A stretch of DNA of 64,000 nucleotides, from positions 2,481,528 through 2,545,527 of the forward strand of contig CAJSYZ010000004.1 in NCBI GenBank assembly GCA_910574455.1. Reading direction: 5' to 3'. This DNA is from Trichaptum fuscoviolaceum. Lineage: Eukaryota > Basidiomycota > Agaricomycetes > Hymenochaetales > Trichaptaceae. A model generated the notes under the pieces. It did not search any database. It was not told the DNA's origin and saw only the letters and a list, made by a program, of their open reading frames with translations. This document shows positions 10,587 through 24,271 of this stretch, piece by piece. Position 1 is the stretch's first letter; every line of letters starts with the position of its first letter. A program made the translations under genes and the position numbers.

Positions 10587-11621
10587 ATGACGGCGACAGC
10601 AAACCCGAATTCGACAGCACCGCGACCTCGGGTGCCATCGTCCAAACATTTCTCAACTTCTGTCTCGACGAGCTCATCAGGAGACGAGAAACCAACTAAT
10701 AAGGAGAAGCAGGGAGTCAGCACCGCAAGTAACGGTACTATTGCTGTAACCGTACATCCTCTGAGAAACACGTACGTGCATTATAGCGTTCTTATCACCC
10801 CTTCTCATTTCAAATTGCATGAGCTAGATGGGTATTTTGGTTTCGCCAACAACGAGCACCGGGGAACAAAGTCACCACGACAAACTACGAGGAGGGGATC
10901 AAGAAGATTTCATCCTTCAGTTCTGTAAGCGTCTGCATTGGTTTCTTTCACTGCGTTGACTAACGGCTCTCCAGATTGAATCCTTTTGGTCCCTCTGGAC
11001 ACACCTCAACCCACCATCTACGCTACAGCCCACGACCGACTACCTTCTCTTCCATTCCGGGATCCGGCGGCCCGTTTGGGAGGACCCGGTCAATCTGCAA
11101 GGCGGAAAATGGATCATTCGGCTCAAGAAGGGTGTTGCGGACAGATTATGGGAGGAGATAGTTATGGCTGTAGTTGGCGACCAGTTCGACGACTGCGAGT
11201 CAAATGGCGATGCTGCTGCGCCTGGCGCCGGGACAGATTCGGGAAGCTGGAGGGCCGCGAACGTTAATGGGGCTGAGGACGCGTCTGAGCCTGAAATTTG
11301 TGGATGTACGTTGAGTGTGAGGCAGAGCGAAGATATCCTTAGTGTATGGAACAGGCGTGGAAGTGATTCCAAAGTAAATCAGAAAATAAAGTGCGTGATT
11401 TTCTCTCCTTGCTACTATAGACCGCTGAATGTTCTCTTAGGGATACCATACGCCGTGTTCTCGACTTACCACAGAATACTGTAATAGAATATAAGACTAA
11501 CAATGGTTTGCTATATCTCTGTTATTTTAGAGTGGTCGTGAGGCTAATGTCTCTTCTAGATTCGATGCAGGATAAATCGAGTTTCCGTACGAACCAATCC
11601 GACAGGACTGCATTATCATAG
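10587..11621 (+). CDS. eIF4E class II (4EHP-like), unit 2 copy
   Basis: Cap-binding translation factor of the eIF4E family. See the entry at 30212-31405 for the structure. In this copy a missing A near 10480 breaks the longer N-terminal frame present in unit 4. The start used here is therefore the internal ATG (MTATANPNST), which keeps the whole folded core. Exons and introns are the same: HPLRNT, then WVFWFR, then IESFWSLW, then DTIRRVL, then SMQDKSSFR, ending at the TAG 11619-11621. It appears fully translatable and nearly identical to the unit 3 copy. Confidence 0.85.
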
Positions 11622-12013
11622 CAATATTGTACCTTGTTTAATTCAAGCAAACACCTTCGCATATCTCTTCGTCCTTCGCTTCAGCTCGATAAAATGTATG
11701 GCAGTACTCTCGGTGGGTGAGAATGATCTGCGGTTATGTTCTGGTCTTTGTAGCTCGTTCTGCTGAATTAACCGTATGAGCCACAGTAAATTGTTCAGTT
11801 GTCGCATTCTCGTGTCTTTGTTCGTCATTGCCTCATGAAAGATGCTGCGGGGGCTACTCTGACGTGTCACTTCGTTGGCTATACCACAAAGCCGCAAAGC
11901 CATCCCCTTTACTTCAAATAGTACACTGCTCTTGCTTATTTTCTCCCCATTCTTTACCTTTTATCATCACTTGGGGGACTCACCTCATACCCTTCTCTTT
12001 TGTACTTTCCGTC

Positions 12014-12790
12014 ATGCCAAGCGCCAAAGATCGCAATCGTCTGAAAATCCAAGACTTTCGGGTATGGATATAACTTACATTATGCAGTTAGGATATTGCA
12101 CTAACACTCCACCACGTTACAGACCCTATTATCTGATACGCTGGCAAAGGTTCCGCTTCTCGAAGAAGCTCCAATCACGGCAGGCCACAACTATGCTGAC
12201 GCCCCGATCTTGGGCCTTTATGTAAAGGGTATTGGCGCGATTTCTTTGCCGCTGACGGACCGTGAGGCAGGATCAATAAAAGGGCTTGCATCTGTACATG
12301 CGAAAGATCCTCACTGTTGGATGCTGCCTGCCTCGAAATTTTCTATCAGAAACTCCCTGTTCAATGATTTCGTACAAAAGGCCGGCTTTGAGGCCGGCGT
12401 ACGCAAGAAGTTGACTCTTGATAGGCTGGTTCTCTGCGGGGCTGGCTCATGGTGCTGTGACTATCTCTTGTTAGTGTCGTACGTTATTCTGATTCTTGAC
12501 ATAATAGCGGCGGCGATATTCCAACGGAAGGTCATATATTTGAGCTTCTGCTACCCTCCTTATATACCGGTGCTCAAGTACGGTTCACGTATGAGGCGAA
12601 AACGACGAATATCGACTTTGCGGGCTCTTCGGAATTCTCTATGTCGTCGATGGTCTACTTACGAGGAGTGTCACATGAGATGCTGCCAGTTCTATTAGGA
12701 TATCGTTTGTCATTGATCTACAAATTCTCGGACTACAAGGAGCGATTATCGAATATCAAATCTTTGCGAATGACATTTGCAAGTCTTTGA
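12014..12790 (+). pseudogene. 2OG-oxygenase-fold gene, 3'-truncated, unit 2
   Basis: Same truncation as in unit 1. The frame leaves the ancestral gene after LRMTFA, adds SL and stops at 12788-12790. The predicted intron donor after the codons for CGAGSW reads GTGCTG here, against GTACTG in units 3 and 4. Confidence 0.7.
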
Positions 12791-13825
12791 GCGTGTCAAT
12801 GTCCTATGCTCTGGTCAGCGAGAATAACCTCATCAGTGGTGTCTTTGCTCACAAGTTTTGCCTTATCAATATCTCTTTTATCTTTTCCAGATCATTCCTC
12901 TTCGTGTTGGCTTGCTGCATTCGGGCAAGGGCGTTTTGTATGCTTTTTTCGATGGTCTGCGATTGCTCATACAGCGACAAGATGTCTTTCGTTGGCTGCG
13001 CTACTCGCTTGTCAAGCCAATCAAACAAATCCGACAACATGTCCCAGGGCCTTCCGCTCGCCCTGTATTACACCATCGCGCAGCTGTCTGAGCGTCGCCT
13101 TCGGCAGCTTCTTCCCTTTGAGCTCGTTGTACTTCCTCTGCATCGCAACGGGATTGTCGAGAAGGAATTGATCGGCACCATGCAGGACAGCGGGAAGGGA
13201 GCTCTGCTCGAAATTCCACGATAGAGGACTGGGGACGTTGGTGAACATGAGAGCAATGTTGTCGGCGAGCGTACGAGGGAAGATGGACGACAATGTGGAG
13301 AGGGCGTAGTCTGTTGCAGCACCGAGGCGAGGAACTGTACCATTGGCGAGGATGAGGACACCGTTGACAGTGACAATGTGATCCTTTATGGCATTCGCGA
13401 TACTGGCCTTGTGAAGCTCGTCCTGTGATATTCCGCGTGTGTCCGCCAGGCCAGGCGTGTCAAGGATGCGTATCGTGATGCCGTTCTTACTCGTGAACTC
13501 GTAGACCTTCGCAGAATTCGTCTGGCTTTGGGACTGTCCCGCCCTCTTCGTTTGTAGGGTCATGCACGTCGACATATTCCTCGGGCTTGTGGCCGGCAAG
13601 GACGTTTGCGATAAGTGAAAGGACAGACGTCTTTCCGACACCAGTCTCTCCAACAAGAAGGAGAGTGAAATCGGCCTTCTTATCGGATGTCTTAACTATC
13701 CCGTTCCTCAGGCTGTCTGGGTCGCTGCATGATGGAATTTTAGAATGATATTCGTTGCATAATATAAACGAACATACTTTATGCGAGGAGGCACGTCATC
13801 TTCGTCTGCATTGTCAGATTGGCTG
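12756..13825 (-). pseudogene. AIG1-like GTPase, truncated and frameshifted, unit 2
   Basis: Same 3' truncation as in unit 1, with three private indels: a 1-base deletion near 12880, a 1-base insertion near 13042, and a 2-base deletion near 13537 inside the QSQSQT segment. The G-domain frame is interrupted between the P-loop and DTPG motifs and again in the C-terminal helix region. It cannot encode a normal G domain unless these are sequence errors. Confidence 0.75.
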
Positions 13826-14094
13826 CTGCGAGCATAAGATGAGGGGCATAAAAGTCAAGCTTTCGAACTCAAGCCCCGCCGGATGGTTCCTGATCAGGTC
13901 TCTTGCGCTTCTCACCGGACTCGCCGACTATAACTAACAATCTATACTGGAAATGGTCGAAGGCAAACCGCCGTACTTGAATCGCGGTGTAACGAGGGTG
14001 AGCACTAGCTTGCCGAATTGCTTAGGGTGCATCGTTCGTTTCAGTCTGTTCTTTTGCTCAATATTCACTTGCATGTGTAAACAGCATCGATTCT

Positions 14095-16303
14095 TCACGC
14101 TCTCTGAACACTGATAGCTACAATCAAAGACATGGTCTTCCTGCTCAAGCTCGCATTCTTGTTCGCTTCCGTCAAGTCGACTCCTGTATTCCGCAATATG
14201 GTCGTCCTCTCGATGACTTCGTCACCGCGCAAAGAGCAAGGAGCGGTTATTGTACGCCGAAGAGCTACTGTGTAGAGGATGTACATTGCAGTGGTGAATA
14301 CAATTAGAAATCTGATTAGCCGTGTACATGAATATAATAAAGAATACATACTGTTTTCGCTGCTCCACATTATGCTTGAAGCCGGCAGCTTGAACTCCAT
14401 TAATGATAGTGCTCGACGATAGAACACTTCCGTCGCGTTCGCTGTGGAAAATCAATCCAGTATATCTTTGGAGATTCGACGATGCTACTCACTGAATCCA
14501 TACAAGCTCGCTAACCATCCTGATCGCGGGACAGTTCTTCGAGGCCATACCCACGAGTACTTCGGAGAGGAGAGTTGTGTACTGATACGCCTTGACCATA
14601 TGCCAGAACATCGCAGGCTGCGAGAATAAAGTCTATTAGGTCTCGATGAACTTCTATAAGTTGACATGGACGTACACTTCCGGCCATCCCTGGCCATCAT
14701 TCTCGCCCATCCCTTGCATCCATCGAATTTGCGTTGTAAGAGCGGAGACGACGGCGTATAGGTGACGAATAGCGAGAAATAGCTTGCAGCAAGTTATAAG
14801 CATACTTGGCTTCATAGTATTAAATGACAACTTACAGGAACCAGGTTTGTGTTGTAGACATCGCCCAGTAGCTCCGTAATTGTTATGTTCGTGCACGTTA
14901 CGCATAGCGATACAACCTGACTAGCGAGCAGCGCTAGCGTTCAATGACTTGCAAAGCGCCTCCAAGTACTCCGAGCAAGCGCGCCCGGTGAACTGTAGTC
15001 AATCGACGGACGCACACAGCGTGGGCTGTAACAGCTTGAAGGACATCCAAAGCTGGCCTCTTGCTCACAATCGCGAAGTGCTGTTGTGTTGAATCGTACT
15101 TGACGTCGGCCTCAGTGGTGATGGATGTGCTATAGATTAGCTAGATGGCTTGATTCTTGACGCGCACTTGACGAGCATGCGGCGTTGATGATGAGCGCGG
15201 AAGACAAGAAGTGCCGCAAGAGACATTACCTTATACTCACGCCGATAACCGAAAACCAGATTTAAGGTCAAGTCCAAGCACAGAGCCAAATCATCACAGC
15301 CGTTCTTAATAACCATGAGTCCATGACTGATGCTCTGCGAGTTCAGGTTCCTCGCGCACTTGCATACCACGGAGGCAAGAAGTAGAACTCGACCACAGAT
15401 TCAATCACAGTTTTATCCTAACATTCTTTCTTCAGCCTTCTTATTCAAAGATAAATAGTAAATATCACTTACTGCGATGCGACTTTCAGCACTTCGCCAC
15501 TCCTTCTTATCGCGCAGCCTACGGTCACGGTCACGGCTGACGTGGCGACCGGAATCAATTTTCATCCGAAGCAAGGGTGCAAGAGAATGCATGACCTGAC
15601 AATCATTTTTGACCGTCGATAATCAATAGCCGAGAACAGTACCTTGAGCAATACAATAGCTCGATGAACTTGAGACAGAAAACCCTATTTGTGTCAAGAT
15701 TGGTTTCAATGCAGGATAGTCTCAAGAGCTTCTGAGCTTGAGTCGGCGGTGAAAGATCCGTGGTAGAGGTATATCCTACCTATTAGTGCGTTACATCGAC
15801 TGAATGTCGACTTACCTGTCCGTCCTTAACCTAATATCTACTTCGCCTTCTAATCTGCATCCGTCCTTCGTGTCCCGGACATAGAAGAGCCAGTGAATGA
15901 AAATAGCAATAGCTGACATTTGGATGTCAGACTTTGTGAGCAGGTAGTAGAGCGTGAGAGAGAGGAAAAAGTAGCCCTAGTACTGATCACGACCGAGTGA
16001 AAACCAATACAGAGCGGTAAGGCCAGCTTGCAGATAAGATCTCCTACGGCGTGTGCAGTCAATTACACCTGAAGCCATAGCCTCGAGCAGCTGAGATATA
16101 AAGACCCCATAGTTTCACAGATAGACTTGACTCGGAGTGTAGACCCTCTATTGTTATTCGAATCGTGGTCCAAAGCGATGGAAGAGCTGGCGCGTCAAAA
16201 GTAGAGTTAATATAAGCCTGAGAATAATACTGAAACTGTGAACACTTACTGATCTAACAGCAAAGAGCTACCGGAAAGCAAGAACAACGGTGAATAAAGT
16301 CAT
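14095..16303 (-). CDS. Multi-exon membrane protein, unit 2 copy
   Basis: Copy of the unit 1 gene at 3916-6123, with the same ATG context, splice signals and hydrophobic segments. One small indel lies in the arginine-rich exon near 15513 (CGCGCAGCC against CGCCAGCC). Function is not assigned and exon borders are approximate. Confidence 0.4.
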
Positions 16304-16427
16304 AATGCAGAGATAAATATCAAATGCAATTGCAGTGAGAAATTAGAATAGTGTGAAAGAGGAGAGAGAATGAAGAGAGAGGGGGAAGGGCGAAGAGCCT
16401 GGTGAACCTCGGGACAGAACTGACCTG

Positions 16428-16435
16428 TATTTATA
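16428..16435 (-). promoter_or_regulatory. TATA box of membrane-protein gene, unit 2
   Basis: Minus-strand TATAAATA about 125 bases upstream of the ATG at 16303, followed by a CT-rich leader. Confidence 0.5.
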
Positions 16436-16471
16436 CCCTTCGAAGCCCGTAGACCTTGTCATGCAGAGAAG

Positions 16472-17521
16472 TCATCGGCCTATACTCACCGATAGGCTAC
16501 AATACCGTAGAAAATGCCAAGCAAAGAAGATTGTGTCGTTTCTACAGAGCCCGGGCAAACCTCCGGACAAGTGTTTCCAGCGCCGAACAGCTATCCTGTC
16601 CCTCCCGTCCCTCAGAATACCTTCAGTGACCTCTATCCACCCCCTCATACCTCTCCAGCACCCTCTGAAGCTGCAAGAAAACAAGATAATAGCATAGAAT
16701 GTGCCAAATGCACTCTCTGTGCAGACGGCAAAGTGCTCACCAAAATTCTGCTGCCGGTTGTTCCAGACAGCGCTTGCACACTAGCGTCATTCCCACAGCC
16801 TAGCCGAGACCCTGAACCCCTGGAATCTGATGCGAAATGAGTGAGGCGAAGTATGGAAGACGTCTTCCGAGTGAATGGGAGGTATGAGCCGTGCAGCGAT
16901 TGCATGGCATGCCCGGGTTGAGTTCGAGAGCTGGGGGAGGGCGGAGTAGCTTTAGTCAAGAGCTTGAGGTCCCTGCTTGATGCTCCGATGGCCTGACATA
17001 TGAGATAGAGCTCAGGTATTGTGCCATTGTGTGTTGAATAGGCCCTTGGCTTCCTGGCAGAGTTCAGCCGGAAGTTCTGAGAACTGGGTGGTTTCTGTCG
17101 CACATTTCGCTTAGCAGGTGCTATTACGTCCTGCCAAGTCCCTTCCCAGGTGCTTCAGAGCCTTCTATCAGAAGGAATGAGTATCCTGAGTGATGCGAGC
17201 CCAAGGAAGACATGCAAGAGCCGGAGAACACACTCACCTCTCCGTGTCCAGGTTCGAGCTGAGAGCATTGTCAATCATGCTAGTGTAGGTGCCCTAGTCG
17301 ACTATAGTCGATTTCCGAAGGCTTTGCACAATATGATGAGCTTGATGGCCTGCTCGAAGGTCATGGCTGAAAGCATAGGAGGTTAGGTAGCTTGAATTGG
17401 CAATGCCAGGGCCCTGACACGAATTGACCCTGAGCAAATTTTGGACAGCATTCTTCTCCCTCGAGACCTCTGTGCACAATTCTGAATTATTCAGAGCCTC
17501 TAAAATGCATGTATGAATCAC
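16472..17521 (-). other. Unassigned minus-strand region, unit 2
   Basis: Same content as 6292-7341, including the in-frame stop near 17295 that unit 3 lacks. No recognisable domain. Confidence 0.25.
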
Positions 17522-17644
17522 TAAGATACCATGTCAAAATAATAAATTCAAGGAAAATGTGTTCTGTGTGAATGGGTCCGAAAATTCGACCCTGACTCGC
17601 TTAAGAGGGCTCATGTATAAAGCAGCTTGCTTTCGTCTCTCCGT

Positions 17645-17920
17645 CAATTCCTCTTTCGCACTGTAAGTCTCACTAGTATTTTCGTCTTTGACCTTTTACT
17701 AACCAGACAGCAATATATATACAGAAATGCGCCAGGCGAGCGACACTCAAAGCCTGCTTCAACTCCCATGTAAGAGTTACTCATTTTCTATTTGTCTTCG
17801 AGCTTCTACTGACATTCAACATAGCAATATATATATAGAAATGCGCCGGGCGAGCGACATCTGGATGAGGGCCTTACCCAGCGCACCACAGCGGCGCCTT
17901 TGTCCACGCTTTGCAGGTTC
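17645..17920 (+). ncRNA. Predicted short spliced transcript, unit 2
   Basis: Identical splice signals to 7465-7740, with a TATA box at about 17616-17620. Coding potential is not convincing. Confidence 0.35.
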
Positions 17921-20269
17921 TAGTTAGTGATGACAGGCAATCAACTATCTGAGTCTTCCAGCTGTCATTCTGTTTGGAGAGGGTCAACATACCATTGTGA
18001 GTCCTAATGCACTCAGATTGACATCGGCAACCTTTTCTGACGTGACTGCATAGGTGGAAGATATGTCTCAATACTGGAAATTGAAGTGTCCTTGCTAGCA
18101 GTTTCTCGGACGTATGGAAGGTCTTGCAGCACGCAAAGTGAACCATCTGCGATTCCGGTGTCTCTCCAGGTCAGCAGCGGACCCCACATTCAGCAATATA
18201 TATATGTTTCTTCGTCCGGCGAGCGCCGCCAGCCAAAGGATCACACGGTCCAGCGCGCGCAACCGGTCTGTGACATTGGACATGCGCGCGCGCCCCGCAA
18301 CAAAGCAGACGCACACGAAGGGATCCTCCCACTCAATCGAGGTCGGCGAAGACTGGCGGACGCTGGAGCATTGGGGCGGGTCTGTGATCTTCGAGGGCAC
18401 ACACCGAGGACACCGTGCAGCAATCAGGCGCAAGATTATGTCCTCCGCAGAGAGGAAGGATGGCAAGAAGAATGCGAGTGAAAGGGAAGGTGCAGGCCCC
18501 AGCGTGAGCGCGCGGCGCACCCTCGTCAGTCAGGCGCAAGATCAGTCCTCCGCATCAGCGCGACAAGTCGAACGGCGCATCTGCCCCAACCGTTGCGCAA
18601 GGCGAGAGCATTGAGGTTGACGGTCAGGGGATAGCAATATATATATGGTTTTGCTTCCGGCGAGCGACATCTGGGCCGCGCGCGTCGCCAGATAACAATA
18701 TATATATGTTTTTGCGTCCCGCGAGCGGCCTCGCGCGCGAACGCAACCGGTCTGTGACGTGGGCCCCGCGCAGCTTCTGCCCAAGCGCGCCCTTCAAGCA
18801 AAACGCTCAACTGGCGGTCTGGCGCGTGTGCGCACTCCTCGTATTCGTCTGCCTTGCGCTCCGGGAATCGTGACTGTGAGCAGAGACGCCGGTCTGAGAC
18901 GTTTCTCACTTGCGTGGACATCGCGGCTGGGCAATCTCGCAAGCTGCGGACAGCCGGTCTGTGACGTTTCTCAGGGCACTTACCGAGAGGGTCGCTGTGC
19001 CGCGCAAGGCGCGGTTGCGCTGCTCTCCGCGTCGTGCCAGCATGACAGAGGCCGTAGATCAGTCCGCTCGACATTGCGGGCGCCTTGCGCCGTCTGTGCA
19101 GCGGTCTGTGACGTTTCTCAGCTCGAGATCTTTGAGGGCGGCGGCGGCAGAGAGGAGCTCGCCCTGGACGGTGCTGTACCATCATTAGCGCGCGGTTACT
19201 CGTGCAGTTTGACGTGGTGGAGATAGCAATATATATATGTTTCTGCGTCCGGCGAGCGGCACCTGGGAAATGGCGGACCCTCGTCAGTCAGGCGCAAGAT
19301 CAGTCCTCACATCAGCGCGACAAGTCGAACGGCGCATCTCACCGCGCAAAGCATGACGCCGCAATGTCGCACTCGTCCAACAGGGAGTATCCTGGCCGAG
19401 TCATTGAGCGAGGCCGGACAGAACGCAACCGGTCTGTGACGTTCCGCCAATGCTGCGTCGCGACAGCTTCTGGCCGAGCGCGCCCCGCATGTCGAAGAAC
19501 AGGGAATGAGGGGGTTCCTTCGAGTAGACGCTTACGAAGGTATCCGCCTGCTCAGTCGGAGTCAAGACAGAGGCGGCATTGAGATTGGGTGCTCACCGGT
19601 GGAGTACACCACTGTCATCGTCCAACTTCCGGCGCGCAGCCCAGGTGGGATCGTGTTTGCGCTGCTCTCAGCGTCGAGCCGCAGGTGCTGGAAGCCGTGG
19701 ATCAGTCCGCTCGAGTGCACGGTGGGCAAGATCTTGTGTTGGCGAGGCTGAACGCAACCGGTCTGTGACGTTTGAATTCTGCAGTGCAACAGCTCCTTCG
19801 AGTAGACGCGGTCGCGGCGGATAGCAGGAGCATTGAAAGTGGGTGCTCACCAGGGAGTCAACGCAGGAATACACCACTGCCATCGTCCAACTCGGGCGCT
19901 TCAGTCTGCTCGACATTGCAAGTGCGTCGTGCGCGGTAGATGCAGGGCTGAACGCAACCGGTCTGTGACGTTGAGGAGTGTCTGCGATGTTGGCGACGGA
20001 GGAGATGGACGGCGGCGGCGAAGGGTTGGTCGTCGCGGGAGGAGAAGAGAGTGTGTCGCGGTACTCGTGCAGTTTGACGTGGTGGTCAACTGAAATAGAT
20101 GGCGGCGGTAGAAGAGAAAGGAGCGGCGGCGCGTCACTCGTGCAGTTTGGCGTGGTGTTTGGCTAACTGTAATCTACTTATATTATGCATTGAATACTTG
20201 TTCTTGTGCAGTTCCTGTAATATAATTGTCCAAAGTTAAGAAATCAGACTGATAGAAGAGAAAGAGCGC
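17707..20269. repeat. GC-rich interspersed-motif tract, unit 2
   Basis: Same three motif families and spacing as 7527-10087. Differences are tiny: one extra A near 18800, and GGCGGCGGCG expanded near 20122. Confidence 0.75.
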
Positions 20270-20768
20270 GCACTCGTGCAGTTTGACGTGGTGATAAAGA
20301 AACCCGGCTCGCGAATTTACGCGCAAATTAGTATGCGCCAATCTATAGGACGGTTAGTTGTCAACTTTTTTCGCCCGGGGAGCCAATACAGACCGCAGAA
20401 TTTGCATAAAAACCTGAAGCCATTCGACAGAGATCTCAGCCGACGCAAAGATATCGCCACAACGGAGATACCTCTGCCCGACGCTACACGTTCGCAATTC
20501 ACAAGCAAGTGTCCTTTTTGCCCAGGCATCGGCAGTTGCCAGCACAGTAACTTTCCTTACCTCCGCGACCATCCAGCACTCCTAAACTTCAATACTCCAC
20601 CGACACCGCCATGTCATCTACGCATCTCCCATTCCTATCAAATCACCCGTATCATTATTACAAGAGCTTGACACCTTAACTATCGCCGGATATTTCTCAA
20701 ACCATTCACAATCCCGCTTCCTTGCGAATTCGAGCAATGGAGCTCAAAATGCGTCGAGTACAACAACA

Positions 20769-21803
20769 ATGACGGCGACAGCAAACCCGAATTCGACAGC
20801 ACCGCGACCTCGGGTGCCATCGTCCAAACATTTCTCAACTTCTGTCTCGACGAGCTCATCAGGAGACGAGAAACCAACTAATAAGGAGAAGCAGGGAGTC
20901 AGCACCGCAAGTAACGGTACTATTGCTGTAACCGTACATCCTCTGAGAAACACGTACGTGCATTATAGCGTTCTTATCACCCCTTCTCATTTCAAATTGC
21001 ATGAGCTAGATGGGTATTTTGGTTTCGCCAACAACGAGCACCGGGGAACAAAGTCACCACGACAAACTACGAGGAGGGGATCAAGAAGATTTCATCCTTC
21101 AGTTCTGTAAGCGTCTGCATTGGTTTCTTTCACTGCGTTGACTAACGGCTCTCCAGATTGAATCCTTTTGGTCCCTCTGGACACACCTCAACCCACCATC
21201 TACGCTACAGCCCACGACCGACTACCTTCTCTTCCATTCCGGGATCCGGCGGCCCGTTTGGGAGGACCCGGTCAATCTGCAAGGCGGAAAATGGATCATT
21301 CGGCTCAAGAAGGGTGTTGCGGACAGATTATGGGAGGAGATAGTTATGGCTGTAGTTGGCGACCAGTTCGACGACTGCGAGTCAAATGGCGATGCTGCTG
21401 CGCCTGGCGCCGGGACAGATTCGGGAAGCTGGAGGGCCGCGAACGTTAATGGGGCTGAGGACGCGTCTGAGCCTGAAATTTGTGGATGTACGTTGAGTGT
21501 GAGGCAGAGCGAAGATATCCTTAGTGTATGGAACAGGCGTGGAAGTGATTCCAAAGTAAATCAGAAAATAAAGTGCGTGATTTTCTCTCCTTGCTACTAT
21601 AGACCGCTGAATGTTCTCTTAGGGATACCATACGCCGTGTTCTCGACTTACCACAGAATACTGTAATAGAATATAAGACTAACAATGGTTTGCTATATCT
21701 CTGTTATTTTAGAGTGGTCGTGAGGCTAATGTCTCTTCTAGATTCGATGCAGGATAAATCGAGTTTCCGTACGAACCAATCCGACAGGACTGCATTATCA
21801 TAG
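20769..21803 (+). CDS. eIF4E class II (4EHP-like), unit 3 copy
   Basis: Same as the unit 2 copy. The start is the internal ATG, because the longer frame is broken by the shared missing A near 20662. The core is complete and the TAG is at 21801-21803. The shared 1-base difference in units 2 and 3 (and 1) against unit 4 places their common origin after the split from unit 4, or gene conversion among them. Confidence 0.85.
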
Positions 21804-22193
21804 CAATATTGTACCTTGTTTAATTCAAGCAAACACCTTCGCATATCTCTTCGTCCTTCGCTTCAGCTCGATAAAATGTATGGCAGTACTCTCGGTGGGT
21901 GAGAATGATCTGCGGTTATGTTCTGGTCTTTGTAGCTCGTTCTGCTGAATTAACCGTATGAGCCACAGTAAATTGTTCAGTTGTCGCATTCTCGTGTCTT
22001 TGTTCGTCATTGCCTCATGAAAGATGCTGGGGGGCTACTCTGACGTGTCACTTCGTTGGCTATACCACAAAGCCGCAAAGCCATCCCCTTTACTTCAAAT
22101 AGTACACTGCTCTTGCTTATTTTCTCCCATTCTTTACCTTTTATCATCACTTGGGGGACTCACCTCATACCCTTCTCTTTTGTACTTTCCGTC

Positions 22194-22970
22194 ATGCCAA
22201 GCGCCAAAGATCGCAATCGTCTGAAAATCCAAGACTTTCGGGTATGGATATAACTTACATTATGCAGTTAGGATATTGCACTAACACTCCACCACGTTAC
22301 AGACCCTATTATCTGATACGCTGGCAAAGGTTCCGCTTCTCGAAGAAGCTCCAATCACGGCAGGCCACAACTATGCTGACGCCCCGATCTTGGGCCTTTA
22401 TGTAAAGGGTATTGGCGCGATTTCTTTGCCGCTGACGGACCGTGAGGCAGGATCAATAAAAGGGCTTGCATCTGTACATGCGAAAGATCCTCACTGTTGG
22501 ATGCTGCCTGCCTCGAAATTTTCTATCAGAAACTCCCTGTTCAATGATTTCGTACAAAAGGCCGGCTTTGAGGCCGGCGTACGCAAGAAGTTGACTCTTG
22601 ATAGGCTGGTTCTCTGCGGGGCTGGCTCATGGTACTGTGACTATCTCTTGTTAGTGTCGTACGTTATTCTGATTCTTGACATAATAGCGGCGGCGATATT
22701 CCAACGGAAGGTCATATATTTGAGCTTCTGCTACCCTCCTTATATACCGGTGCTCAAGTACGGTTCACGTATGAGGCGAAAACGACGAATATCGACTTTG
22801 CGGGCTCTTCGGAATTCTCTATGTCGTCGATGGTCTACTTACGAGGAGTGTCACATGAGATGCTGCCAGTTCTATTAGGATATTGTTTGTCATTGATCTA
22901 CAAATTCTCGGACTACAAGGAGCGATTATCGAATATCAAATCTTTGCGAATGACATTTGCAAGTCTTTGA
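22194..22970 (+). pseudogene. 2OG-oxygenase-fold gene, 3'-truncated, unit 3
   Basis: Same truncation, with a stop at 22968-22970. It keeps the GTACTG donor context shared with unit 4. It has a private change near 22885 (TATTGTTTG for TATCGTTTG, arginine to cysteine). Confidence 0.7.
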
Positions 22971-24006
22971 GCGTGTCAATGTCCTATGCTCTGGTCAGCG
23001 AGAATAACCTCATCAGTGGTGTCTTTGCTCACAAGTTTTGCCTTATCAATATCTCTCTTTATCTTTTCCAGATCATTCCTCTTCGTGTTGGCTTGCTGCA
23101 TTCGGGCAAGGGCGTTTTGTATGCTTTTTTCGATGGTCTGCGATTGCTCATACAGCGACAAGATGTCTTTCGTTGGCTGCGCTACTCGCTTGTCAAGCCA
23201 ATCGAACAAATCCGACAACATGTCCAGGGCCTTCCGCTCGCCCTGTATTACACCATCGCGCAGCTGTCTGAGCGTCGCCTTCGGCAGCTTCTTCCCTTTG
23301 AGCTCGTTGTACTTCCTCTGCATCGCAACGGGATTGTCGAGAAGGAATTGATCGGCACCATGCAGGACAGCGGGAAGGGAGCTCTGCTCGAAATTCCACG
23401 ATAGAGGACTGGGGACGTTGGTGAACATGAGAGCAATGTTGTCGGCGAGCGTACGAGGGAAGATGGACGACAATGTGGAGAGGGCGTAGTCTGTTGCAGC
23501 ACCGAGGCGAGGAACTGTACCATTGGCGAGGATGAGGACACCGTTGACAGTGACAATGTGATCCTTTATGGCATTCGCGATACTGGCCTTGTGAAGCTCG
23601 TCCTGTGAATTCCGCGTGTGTCCGCCAGGCCAGGCGTGTCAAGGATGCGTATCGTGATGCCGTTCTTACTCGTGAACTCGTAGACCTTCGCAGAATTCGT
23701 CTGGCTTTGGGACTGTGACCCGCCCTCTTCGTTTGTAGGGTCATGCACGTCGACATATTCCTCGGGCTTGTGGCCGGCAAGGACGTTTGCGATAAGTGAA
23801 AGGACAGACGTCTTTCCGACACCAGTCTCTCCAACAAGAAGGAGAGTGAAATCGGCCTTCTTATCGGATGTCTTAACTATCCCGTTCCTCAGGCTGTCTG
23901 GGTCGCTGCATGATGGAATTTTAGAATGATATTCGTTGCATAATATAAACGAACATACTTTATGCGAGGAGGCACGTCATCTTCGTCTGCATTGTCAGAT
24001 TGGCTG
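22936..24006 (-). pseudogene. AIG1-like GTPase, truncated and frameshifted, unit 3
   Basis: Same 3' truncation. A private 1-base deletion near 23608 shifts the frame just after the DTPG switch segment. The P-loop half and the helical half are each open but in different frames. Confidence 0.75.
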
Positions 24007-24271
24007 CTGCGAGCATAAGATGAGGGGCATAAAAGTCAAGCTTTCGAACTCAAGCCCCGCCGGATGGTTCCTGATCAGGTCTCTTGCGCTTCTCACCGGA
24101 CTCGCCGACTATAACTAACAATCTATACTGGAAATGGTCGAAGGCAAACCGCCGTACTTGAATCGCGGTGTAACGAGGGTGAGCACTAGCTTGCCGAATT
24201 GCTTAGGGTGCATCGTTTCAGTCTGTTCTTTTGCTCAATATTCACTTGCATGTGTAAACAGCATCGATTCT

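Larger units (their letters stand above)
10088..20269. repeat. Tandem unit 2 of the 10.2-kb array
   Basis: Unit of 10182 bases starting at the motif CTCGTGCAGTTTGACGTGG. It carries the same ordered content as unit 1. It has private small indels in the GTPase part (near 12880, 13042 and 13537) that units 1 and 3 lack, so the units are individually distinguishable. Confidence 0.95.
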